Source of the DNA: Stichopus chloronotus
Taxonomy: Eukaryota > Echinodermata > Holothuroidea > Aspidochirotida > Stichopodidae
Assembly: GCA_021234535.1 (NCBI GenBank)
Contig: CM037842.1
Span: 22,569,106 to 22,633,105 of the forward strand
Length of the DNA stretch: 64,000 nucleotides
Reading direction: 5' to 3'
Position 1 is the stretch's first letter; each line of letters opens with the position of its first letter. This document shows positions 22,859-33,535 of this stretch, in pieces. The notes under the pieces were generated by a model that saw nothing but the letters and a program-made list of their open reading frames with translations, did no database searches and had not been told where the DNA came from. Made by a program: the position numbers and the translations under genes.

Positions 22859-23089
22859 TTAGTTGAACATTTTGTGAAAGTTTTGCTCAGCTGACTTTTT
22901 TGATTCTTCAAGCCGGTAGGCGTACATGTATGGATCAGAGTACTGTTTATCAACGGACAACTGCACGATGAAATTTGCAAGAATTGGGTTATACTCTACT
23001 GGTGTGTCCACAACTTTTGTTATAATGCCGTACCAGTAGCTAGGCCGGTGCAGTATAACCTTAACATGAGATGGCAGTAGTAACTGCAT
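22859..23089 (-). other. Unassigned coding-like ORF, possible terminal exon
   Basis: 76 codons ending in TAA. The translation has a protein-like composition, with phrases such as HVKVILHRPSYWYGIITKV, NPILANFIVQLSVDKQYSD and DPYMYAYRLEESKKSAEQNF, unlike the low-complexity chance frames around it. Possible acceptors on the minus strand (atatatgcag, or catgttaag) lie just upstream. I do not recognise the family. It could be a terminal exon of a nested gene or a fragment from a mobile element. It cannot be part of the receptor between Ig3 and Ig4 as it stands, because it ends in a stop. Confidence 0.3.
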
Positions 23090-23532
23090 ATATGGAGTGC
23101 ACTCTTTGTTTTTTAAGTGTACTTTTTATCCTTGGAACATGGCTCTCTGATATGTAACATGTGCCAATTTCAGTAAACAATTTAAATGTTTTAATTGTGG
23201 GAGAAAGTAGACTGTATATATTTCACTTAAAGTTAAGTTGTACATAAACTAATCATAAAAGTTGATTTCAGCACTAATGAGATATCTAGGTTCTGTGTTA
23301 GTAATATCAAACACTTATTTGACAAATTGCCACTTTGGAAACATCATAGTATTGTTCAAAAGATCAAAAAAACTTCAGTGTGATGTAAGTTGGTGTATTA
23401 AGCACAGAAATTTCTAAGGCACATCAAACTTATAATCTGACATGTAGGCTTTAAGTACAGTTTTTCAGGTAAATAAATATTATGTACTTGTACATGCAGC
23501 ATAGGGATTCCCATAATGCTATTCGATAAGTG

Positions 23533-24027
23533 GTGACTGCAGTAAATTCTGACACTCTATGTTCCGACACAGTTCTGTTCAGACACAATTATGTTCCTAT
23601 TGCAGCAGCATAGTAAGACCCTGCACAAGGGGGCAGTGTTCGGTCTCAAAGAATGGTGCATCACAATCCCAATTGAATGAGCAACTCTTCGGCCATTAGC
23701 GCACACATTTACAACTTAACAAATTACATATGGTACTACATGCTTTAATATTTCATGTTGTTTATTAGTGCTGTCATATTTCAACACTTAATTCTTACAA
23801 TCCATGTGTTGAAACTTAAAGTAAGTCCTGCTCAACATGATCAATGCAATCACATCTTTACTGAGCGTCATAGACGGCCCCGAAAGGTGTCTGACATAAC
23901 ATATAGAGGATGTATGGATGTATAATGGATGTAGCAACATATGAGTGTCGGAACATAGGGCTGTCGGAACATAGGGCTGTCAGAACATAGGGCTGTCGTA
24001 ACATAGGGCTGTAACTGCGATAATGCC
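23533..24027. mobile_element. Hairpin (MITE-like) element with 16-bp repeats
   Basis: The left side carries tctatgttccgacacagttc (from 23556) and a second related phrase. The right side carries the inverted form as four near-perfect tandem 16-bp copies of gtcggaacatagggct (23946-24009). The outer phrases actgcagtaa (23537 region) and the complement of ttactgc-like text near 24010 suggest longer inverted ends. No coding was found. Confidence 0.65.
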
Positions 24028-25134
24028 TCTCTTTTCAGTCATGCTTATGAATTCACTATTTCATGCTACAACTGTCCATATGATACTGCTTCAGATATTG
24101 GGTACTAGCTACCAAACTGTCATGCCATCACAAGAAATTTGTTTGAACTGTACACAGTCTACTAATTTGAAGTAAAGGTCTGTTGCATTATAATCATGAC
24201 CCTGGAACAGATATCAGACTGAGTTACAGGGCTGCAATGCTCCAATCAAGCAGTATTTAAAAAAATAACCTTACCAGTGATAATATTTTAGGTTAAATGT
24301 TGCATATTGGATCTTGAAATTGATTTTGCAATTATACTATTTTTCACAGACTACTTTAAATACATACTCAATATAGTATGAAAGTGAATTTAACTTAGCT
24401 AATGTGAGACAAAACCATAAAATGTGAATAATAACCTCAAAAGCTGGCTTGGTTTTAACCTAGTTGTAACATCGCCGAGTGTTTCATTATAGCTGACTTT
24501 AAAATGCAGTAATTTCCTATCACCGCAGGTATTCTAAGAAGCGCAGGCAAGCAGCTTATATATACAACTAGAATTGAACTAATGAAAAAATAGAGCACAC
24601 TGGAATGACAGAAAGACAAACACCTGGTCTATACACGGACAGACAGATAAACAGACAAATTTACAAAAATATCTAGAAAGATTAACTACCTTAACACAAT
24701 AAAAATCACCATGAAGTCAGGTAGTAAATGTGGCTTGATTAGAGCACAGGCAGGTATGTGTAAAGTGTATAATTGTATACATACGTGCAGATCACACGAA
24801 TAACGACAAGCAATGTCAAGCAAAATAATTAATCTACTAATACTACACAGTAATTACCGTACAGATCTCCAATAGAACGAACACATGAGGAAAAATGTCA
24901 TCATCACTAGAAAAAAGTGTAAATTTCTTAAACAGTAAATGAGAACAAAGGTATTCACCTAAGGGTTAGACACATGCGCAAATATGCAGACTGAAAAACA
25001 CACAACGATTTTAGAAAAAAAATCAAGATAGCATAGTCATAATTTAAAAAAAAAAAAATGCAGTCACAACATAATGTGGATGCTGAACCAATCAATTGAT
25101 CTATTAGTAACAGTACTGCCAGGATTCACATAAA

Positions 25135-26308
25135 CAGTAAAACCACATTTATCGAACCATGTTTATCCGAACCCTGTTCATCCGAACTGGCCGTCTGATT
25201 TTGCAAAACCAGGATCTTATGCAAGCTATGTCAACTTCAGTCTAGATTACACAACATTTTGTCTCTGTTTTACTTTTCCCATCCACACCCTTTTTTATTG
25301 CATTAGAACACAAGTATTTTTAATGTTTATCTACACTACCATCTTTAACCATCAAGCTGGAGAATGAATATATAACGATACAGAATTACCCTATAATTCT
25401 TTGTGTCTTTTGCTCCTTGGTTGTCCATGTAGAGCCACAATAGGATCAATAGCCTACCAAAGTGCATTAAGCCTAGGCTATATACACAGCCCTGTTAGTA
25501 TCAGCGCTGCCCAACAGACGTTCTCTCTCCTCTTATCAATGCAGTGATTAAATTAATGACTGCATAGAAGAATGTCAGTCAGACTTAAACGTAGGGTATT
25601 ATGGGTGAGATATACCCATTGAGTAAGCTAAGAAGCTTAAAATCCTTGTTTAACTTTCAAACCCTTAGCCTACTGCCGATATTCTATTCCGCACCGTAGC
25701 TTTCATACAGTAAATGACAAGTCGCCCTGCTTGTACTGTCATAGCTAGTGCTAGTGTACCCTACGAGCGCTGGTAGCAGTACTCACGATTAGGCAGTCGG
25801 CGTTGTTCAGTGGTGTGCTTCTCACTTTGAATCCCCACGTGTTTTAATGTCGGCCAACCCATATCCTGCTTGTAGAGGTATATTCTTAACTACGTGTGGT
25901 TGTTTGTTTTATTGCAAAAAGTTTGAAAGCATAACTTACTGTTGTTTATCAGTTTATATAATATTAGGATTCAGTGTGTAGGCTATGTGTTATCCTAACA
26001 CTTAGTAAAGTAGCGCAACTCAAACAGACACTCATTGCCCACAGGTAAAATATCCTCCTTGGAAGTTCAGTCTGAACGAAACACACAAAAAAGTTTGAAT
26101 CTTCAACAAATTTTTATTTTCTACCATGAAATGAAAGACATGACGCAGAGACAACCTAGCAAAGGCAATTTCACTTTATTAATAAGTGCATGCTACACCC
26201 AGGGCAGCAATTAATCATCGATAAACATGAAACGCCGTTTATCCGAACTTTTCTGTTATCCGAACAACGTCTGGTCCCAACGTGTTCCAATAAACAGGGT
26301 GTTTATTG
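25135..26308. mobile_element. pogo/Tigger-type non-autonomous DNA transposon
   Basis: The left terminus cagtaaaaccacatttatcg with repeats of gtttatccgaacc is the pogo/Tigger terminal pattern. The right terminus reads, inverted, as caataaacaccctgtttatt, with gttatccgaac and gtttatccgaac repeats at 26235-26262. The element is about 1.17 kb. The right edge abuts TA, and the left TA duplicate has decayed. No transposase frame remains. Confidence 0.8.
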
Positions 26309-26479
26309 TACTAACAATGTTGTTAAAACCGAAATACAAAAAATGCATTAACATTTGAATGAATTCATTGCACAACATTTTAGAAAGAATGTTTACCTAA
26401 AATGGCTCTTGCAATTTCTGTACCACTATTAAAAGGCAAAGACGGTTATGTTATTGTGGCGGTATAGACTAACAACCCC

Positions 26480-28250
26480 TAGTGACTGCAGATGGCCTCT
26501 CCCCTCAACCAAAATCAATGGATTTTATTAACTCAATAGGAAATTCCAACACACCTAGTTGAAAACTATCCACCCTTATTCCTATCTTGAGGTATTTGGT
26601 ATTCATATTATTTTAATTTTCCAATGTCTGGTACATCTGAAATGACACTTGACTTACACCAAAAAATAAGAGGATTTATCTACTTAAAATGGCAAATCAT
26701 CAACATACCCAAGCATCAAAGGATCTAAGTTTCCTGTCTTAAGATATCATGATTCAAGGTTTTCAAGGTTTGACCTTTGGTGACCTCACATGACCTCTGG
26801 CTTCCACCAACGACTCTGGGCTTCGTACATACCAATTATGTAAATTACCACTATTACATTTCTTGAGACACACTGATCAAGATTTTTAACACCTGACCTC
26901 TGGTGACCCAAGGTAACCTTTGACCTCTACCAAAACCAATAGAGTTTTTTCTCTGAATATGACCGAAGATTTTAGAGAAGGCAAGATAAGACACACCCTT
27001 GGGTTTGTATATGGGACAATGAAATGGAAGTGATGTTATATTTGAGGCCTATGGGGAACTGAGTCCTCACTTGGTGGGTATTTAAACGATGTAAAGCTTA
27101 ATGTACAATCTACTGAGAAAACCACTTTAATACATAATTTGCTCTGAAAAAATCCTCATAACCTTTGTTTGTCTTTTGAAAACTGATAAAATGAGTTCTG
27201 CAGGGTTTTATTAGGCATATTACTGAAAGTAATTGCAGAACATGACACCTTTTGCTCACCATTGTAAAACTGCACAGCTGGGGAAAGATTTATACAACAG
27301 ATGAGTGATGGCATCCTTAGCCATGGAGCTGTGCTTCCAGTTACACATTTAACCAAACTTCCCCTCCCTGGAATCTTTGATATGAACAACCCACATATCA
27401 AACATGAACAGTATTCATCATACCTACCATGGGATATTGTGTGCACAAGATTGTTAATGTCTGACTTTTTGTGACCCTCAATGACTATTGATCTCCACCA
27501 AAAAGAATACCCTTTTTCTTCTCAATGTTGAAAAGCCAAATATAACATAGGAAAAAGATCCATCATTCCTAACTTGAGATACTGCATGCACAAGGTTTCT
27601 GATGTTTGACTTCTGGGACCCCTGATGACGTTTTCACTCCACCAAAAGGAATAGGCTTCTTCCCCTCAATATACTCAACCCACATATCAAGTATGAAAAG
27701 TATACATTAATCCGAACTTGAGATATTCCATGCACAAGGATTTTAGTGTTTGACTTCTAGTGACCTCAGAAGACCACTGACCTCCACCAAAACAATAGGG
27801 TTCATCCTGTTAATATGAAAAACTTACATATCAAGTATGAAAAGTATCCATCATTTCTAACTTGACATATCATATACACAAGGACTTAAATGTTTGAAAT
27901 CTGGTTACCCCACATGACCTCTCAGCTCCACCAAACATAATACGGCTTTCCTTTCAATATGAATGACCTACACACCAAGTATGAAAAATATCCATTATTC
28001 TGAAACTTGAAATATCATGTGCGCAAGGTTGTTCACCGCTTGTGACTCCAGACGACCTTGGAACTCCACCAAAAACAAAAGGGAATATTAATCCTAATAT
28101 GGCTAATCCGTGTATCACAACTGAAAAGTATCCATCATTCCTATCTTCAGATGTTCACAAGCCAGGTGTCACAAACGCATTCACTCTCATAGACACACTC
28201 TAATGACCACATAGGTTTCTCTTGTCTTCAAAACCAAAAAGCCCCCAGCG
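26480..28250 (+). repeat. TGACCT tandem-unit element, cluster 4, old and degenerate
   Basis: About ten diverged units of about 130-140 bp with tgacctc, ccaccaaaa-caata, aatatgaccaac-like and cttgagatat-like phrases. It ends in ggtgtcacaaacgcattcac and acataggtttctcttgtctt, a decayed version of the cluster 2 right end. It follows the pogo-type element by about 170 bp. Confidence 0.75.
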
Positions 28251-31060
28251 TGTGTTCAACATTGATGTTTAATACTGTGCACATGTAAATCATTGGACCA
28301 AGTAATCTTGAATACAATTGACCCAATGGAAATGCCAACTCACTCCATTGTAGTTTGGTAATTTTAAAAAATGAAGTGAACTTCAAAAATGTTAATAACT
28401 ATGCAAAAAAAAAATAATAGCTACACATTTGTCCAATCCCTAGTACTCAAAACCTCAAAGTTCGACAAGGTGTGTGAATCATTTTGACATTGAAACATTT
28501 TTTTTTTCTTTGCAAGTATTCTAACTCATGTGCACAACACTAGGCCAGATGACTTGCAAGCTGTGTATCTCAGGGAATAGGACTAGTAGCAGTGTGCACT
28601 GCAACATTAGCAAGTTAAGACATAATTGATGGCAACCCAAAAAATATCAGCAGGCTACATTTTATCACAAGCAGCTAAGCTGTCACTGCAAGAATCATGA
28701 CATGGAAACTTATGTCATCATTGCAAGAGAAGACCCTACCTGGCAAGCAGAACTGATTCTAAGTCGGTCCACTATAGTTGACTAATTTGCACACCAGATG
28801 TATCCAGTTTTGTTCATTTCAGGATATTAAAACCTTAATAATAATAACAAGTTATTATGTTACTTTGATCTGTTCAATTCAACCATCCCTGACAAATTCA
28901 CTGGCCAGACACCAACTGAGCCATTCAAGTGTAAATCAAACACACAGACACACATGCAGGGAGAAACTGATTAACGCCAAGATCTGTCTGAGTTGCTGAT
29001 ATGTGAATGATGCTGATATAATAATGCCTTGACATGAACAGGTAGGCTAATGTAACACCCTGTACATCTTGGAACTTGATCAGGTCTGGCCGAGACAAAA
29101 ATACTTGGGATCGATACATGAAGAGAATGACATGTTAATGTGTAGCATATTTTCTGTCAGCCATGGGAAGTGAAGCATAGACATACAGCCCGTAGTAGAA
29201 GTTTATATTCCCTAACCATGAGTCAAAGAATTTCCACCCAATCCAGAGGCAGTGTGAGTTGCAATTGGCATTTGGTTACAGCTGTTGCAAAGAAGGTGAA
29301 TCCTTGGCAAGTGATTTAAAAAAAAAATAGGAATGGCCTTATTCTATCTATCTTTCTCTCTTTTTTTTTCTTTTACCTTTCCGTATTCACTAAGATCTGT
29401 CTCTCACCAGCAACACTCAGTTGTTATAAAACTATCAGTCACTCATGATTATGTGATCATTGACTATTTAGATGTAGGTATTGGACACACTAAAACAGAA
29501 AATGCAGTCACCCCAATTTGTATAGTCATCTATCCTAATCCATGTATGGCTCTTTTAAATCACATGACAATGTTTTGTCACTGGATGCCTAAATTTATGA
29601 AAGTTATTTGTTTACCTTGATTGTGCAAACAATCTGAAACATCATGAAAGATCCACTTGTAAGCTGGTGTAAAAGAGCAGATTTATATGATTTAGCTGAG
29701 GCTTAAGAATAAAGTTACGGTGACTGTATTACTCACTTTACTTGAGTTCTAACTTGCTCAGAACATTCACGGATAGGATAAACTGATATAGAGTTAGGAA
29801 CCACATGAGCAATGTGTAGCTCCTATAAATCATTACATTATAGTGTTTCAACATGCAGTCACAGAGAAATGCTAGTTAAAATCAGAAAGAAGTCAATAGC
29901 TATGATGAAACTACACTAACAGCAAATAACTGTTTGATGATTGAAATAAGTCAACAGTTGATGATATGTACAGCAAAGATGTGAAGCAATACAGAATTAG
30001 TGATGAGGGCTATGGTATTATTCTTTGTGACAGAAAAAGATTTCTAACTACATGTCTGACTATACAAGTGAAAGCTAAATATTCCCCAAAATATTTACAT
30101 TTCAAACCATTTCTCGAACAAATAAACACAAAATATGGATGAAATGCATGCATTGGTACAGACCGAGACAGGCCAACTATGGAGGATTATATGGACTGAT
30201 CTACGAACATAAGCTTCGAGACTAACAAAGAACATCTCCTGAGAAATGGCAAGAAATTCCTCACCTGTGCATTTACACATGCAACCTATTTATAACATAC
30301 ATTCAATACTCCACTGCTACTTTGTGCATGGCTAAAGGAATATATTGGAACATAATAAGACTTAAAAAGACCACTTGGATTCTGGTGATTTTGTTATGGA
30401 GCATTCTCTAGTTTGTTGCAATTTATCTCTCGTTCACACCGGAGAGGAGACTTTGTGGGAGGTATGACTGAACAAAGCAAGCACAGAATTACATCATTGT
30501 GAAACAAGGTAAACAATATGAAATAGTGGTTTGAGAAACTCTCAGGAATGTTTGTTTTTTTCTTTTATATCAAAAATTTGTAAATTGTTCAAAAACACCA
30601 ATCAGAGTGAAATAAACATTACTGGAAAGAGGAAAAGTTGTTGCAATATATCCATTTCAAATTGAGATGATAGCTACCCACAATAAAGAACTACCACTGA
30701 TGACTAACTGGATGCAACCAGCATATTTATTTGTATTCTCACAGTTAAACCACTGAAATTTTGTTAATTTACCACTTTTTTTTTTCAGAATAAAAGTGCA
30801 TATTGTTCCTGCTTGAGATTGCATCAAAAACTTACTCTGCTGAAGACAAAACAAATTTCTGTTGACAAATCTGAGCATCCTAGCTCTCTGCAAATTCCAT
30901 AATTAAAGATGTTTGGATTGAGTTAATGATTTCCTATACTTTATGCACACTTAAAATCAGTGAGGATCGGCATGACTTTAATGGTCGAGGTGTGCCAACA
31001 TGAAGTGAGTGTTTTATATAAATTTTGCTACCACCTGAAAAATCAAAATAGTATACTCAC

Positions 31061-31372
31061 AGGTAACCGAAAGTTTGACTGGTGGACTGTAAACAACGCT
31101 ACCGACCCCGTTATCTGCGACACACCTGTAGCCTTTGGCGTCGCTGATCCGCACTTCCTTGAAGACTAGCCACCACTCCTGTTCATCTATCTCCACCTCT
31201 GCAGTGGAAGTATTGAAAGGTATCCATTCTGTGGACCCAGGTTCCTGGACTTCCCACCGAATCAAATCATCCATCATCGGATTCCCCTCCGCCTGGCAGG
31301 ATATACTCACTTTCTTGCCAATCTTGATACCAGACTCAGGAGACATAGAAATTCTACTTATAATCGGTTCAT
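31061..31372 (-). CDS. Exon: Ig module 3
   Basis: 312 nt, phase 1-1. The acceptor is tgtttcatag|AT and the donor is ACCT|gtgagtat. A complete I-set-like module: EPIISRISMSPESG, then KVSISCQAEGNP (B cysteine), LIRWEVQEPG (core Trp), and DAKGYRCVADNGVGS (F cysteine with the D-x-G-x-Y-x-C tyrosine corner). It ends PVKLSVT. One sequon is seen (NTS). The acidic stretch AEVEIDEQEWW before the E strand is unusual but in frame. Confidence 0.92.
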
Positions 31373-32499
31373 CTATGAAACACAAAGCACAGGTGATGAA
31401 AGTTTAAGAACTCCAAACAATATCATTAATAGTTCCACAAACATATTGTGGGTCATGGCAAGTGGGTCAATTAATGACTCAACAAAGAAGTTTCAAGAAA
31501 ATTGATGTCAAAACACTCAGCAATGAGTGCCCAGTTTAATAAATCTAGCAATCAGCCAGTCTGGCACAGTCTCATGAGAAACATCCAGAACAATGATTGC
31601 ATTCCAATTAAGTGGGAGGCCTGAGGGTTCAAAGGTGATAGTACTATTTCATTTGACAGTTGAAACAATCACCACTTGGGATGCTTCTGTTTGGCCACAA
31701 TTTTTATTGAGACACTGGATAAAAAGTTTGCCTTTCCCTGGGAATGTCTTTGACTGTCTTATTAATTGATAAAATCAGGATAAGATAGTGACTGCTGTTA
31801 ACTCTCAAATAGTCAAGTTGCAGCAACCCTACCCATTTATGTTAAAATCCAGTAATTTAGCTGCTTTCAATTTTGCTTTTGTTTTTTCTTTGAATGAGCT
31901 GGCTGCACACCAATCAATGGTTACCCATGCTGTCCTAATTCAATTAAGCAGCTGGATGACCTGGTACCAGGGTTTAATCCAACTAACATTGTCAGAATCA
32001 AGTTCTGAAATTGTTAGCCAATGCCAAAGTTTCAGTAACATACAATACATATATGACAAAAAAACTTAGCTGCTACTTTTTCACATGTATACCTAACAAA
32101 AAACAGTTCATTACCATGCTGCTATGAAGAGTACATGCATGGCAAAATATCCTATTATGACTTCACAATGATACTCATAGCATAACGTATTAGTTACATT
32201 GTCAGGTACCCTGCAGGCACTAGAGTGGCTGTAGACTGCAGGTATACCCAAGAACAAATTTTGGACCTAGCGCAAAAACTACTTTAAAAATCAGTGTACT
32301 ATGTAATGACTGCAGCTATATCACCTGCCTTCATATCTCTTCTTTACAAATGTCATCCACAAGGAAATTAAATAATCCAAGGTACTTTGTGAAATAAACT
32401 CCATGGAAGAGTCCTCCCTCCCTTTCTTCTATTACTTTCTCCTGATTTGGGGATGAATGAAAGATTCAAGTGCTTGGCAACCTACATGTGTATACTTAC
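31373..32499 (-). other. Intron between Ig3 and Ig2
   Basis: 1.1 kb. The shortest of the introns, with no repeat or further exon recognised. Confidence 0.7.
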
Positions 32500-32778
32500 A
32501 ATGGATATCCAGAGTGCATTCTTGGCATGGTACCACAGGACAGTCACTGGTACCATCCACCATGCAACATCTGTAGGTGAACGGGCCATTTTCTCGGTAC
32601 ACCGGCAGACTGGCGTAGTCCAATCGGGTTATCATCCCAGGGTATCCCAAACCTGTGAATTGTTCCTCCCTAGGATTCACAATCAGTTCTTCACCATTCA
32701 GGGACAGGGTGAGTCCTAGTGCAGGGTTGCTCGGTCCCACCTCGCAAGTAAGTGAAGCAATGTCCCTGTTTCGTACAG
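32500..32778 (-). CDS. Exon: Ig module 2, divergent and cysteine-rich
   Basis: 279 nt, phase 1-1. The acceptor is cttgcccag|CT and the donor is CATT|gtaagtat. The B-strand cysteine is in ASLTCEVGP and the F-strand cysteine in FTYRCCMVDG. The usual core tryptophan is absent: the C-strand reads LTLSLNGEEL, with Leu in that place. Four more cysteines follow or flank the F strand (RCC, SDC, VPC, QEC) just before the CTLDIH end, so an extra disulfide near the module end is likely. The exon joins Ig1 through Ser and Ig3 through Tyr (DIH-Y-EPIIS). The fold assignment is inferred from position and cysteine spacing. Confidence 0.85.
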
Positions 32779-32926
32779 CTGGGCAAGAAGCAAAGCTGAA
32801 CATTCGTGGACAATCTTAAATGATGAAGGTCAAAAAGAAAATGAAAGAGATAATCAATACCAGGTTTAACTCACCAGAAATTCAACTAACATACATCTAA
32901 TATTTCCTTCAAGAGCAACCTACTTG

Positions 32927-33278
32927 TTAAAGGGAAATAGGGCGTTTGTTTTAGAGAAAACATCCATATTTTTGAAACCAATGTTTGTGGACATAGAATG
33001 ATAGATTATTCAAAATAAGGAAGGGCAGTAGCCTTCTTTTCAAGAAATAAGCTTTTCACAAATAGATACAGTATTCAATTATTTCTTACTTAACACTAAT
33101 TTGTTCACCCAAACTTTTCAAAATTCAAATGATGCATCTTCCGATACTCATCAAATGCATAATGTTTTGAGGAGATGAAGCTTTTGCAGGTGTTTATTGA
33201 TGGGATTGGATGGTTTAACAATGACTAAAGCTAATTCTTTTGCATGTTATGTTGGTGTATTCTAAACGCCGCATTTAA
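32927..33278 (-). mobile_element. TTAA-flanked MITE, copy 1
   Basis: Starts ttaaagggaaatagggcgtt and ends ctaaacgccgcatttaa (the terminal repeat is a few bases short). The interior matches the copies at 58914 and 62643 in the opposite orientation, including the gatgcatcatttgaattt phrase. Confidence 0.85.
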
Positions 33279-33344
33279 GTCCACATAAAAACTCTTGCAG
33301 TATTGTTGCAGATCTTGGCAATACATTTATGTCAGTACTTCAAA

Positions 33345-33535
33345 GTGGTTGGGCAAAAAGTGTGCAGGCACAAAGAGAACATTAAAATTTCATGTCCAAA
33401 AGTTTAGAATGTCTTCTAATTGCATCATTTAGACAATTTGGGAAAGAAATAGGTTGTAGGTGATAAATTTTGCCACATGATTTAAATTCTCATAACATAA
33501 ACAATAAAAAGTTTTACATAAAGGGTAATTATGGT
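33345..33535 (+). repeat. Dispersed repeat, copy 1 (aaatttcatgtccaaaag family)
   Basis: Shares the ordered phrases aaatttcat-tccaaaagttt, attgcatcatttagacaa, gggaaa-aaataggtt and attttgccacatgattt-aaattc with 43735-43915. The family is not recognised. It lies only about 70 bp from MITE copy 1. Confidence 0.7.

Larger units (their letters stand above)
20297..31060 (-). other. Intron between Ig4 and Ig3
   Basis: 10.8 kb. It holds a tRNA-like pseudogene (22182), an unassigned coding-like ORF (22859), a hairpin element (23533), a pogo-type element (25135) and degenerate tandem cluster 4 (26480). The rest (20.3-22.1 and 28.3-31.0 kb) shows no feature I can name. Confidence 0.65.
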
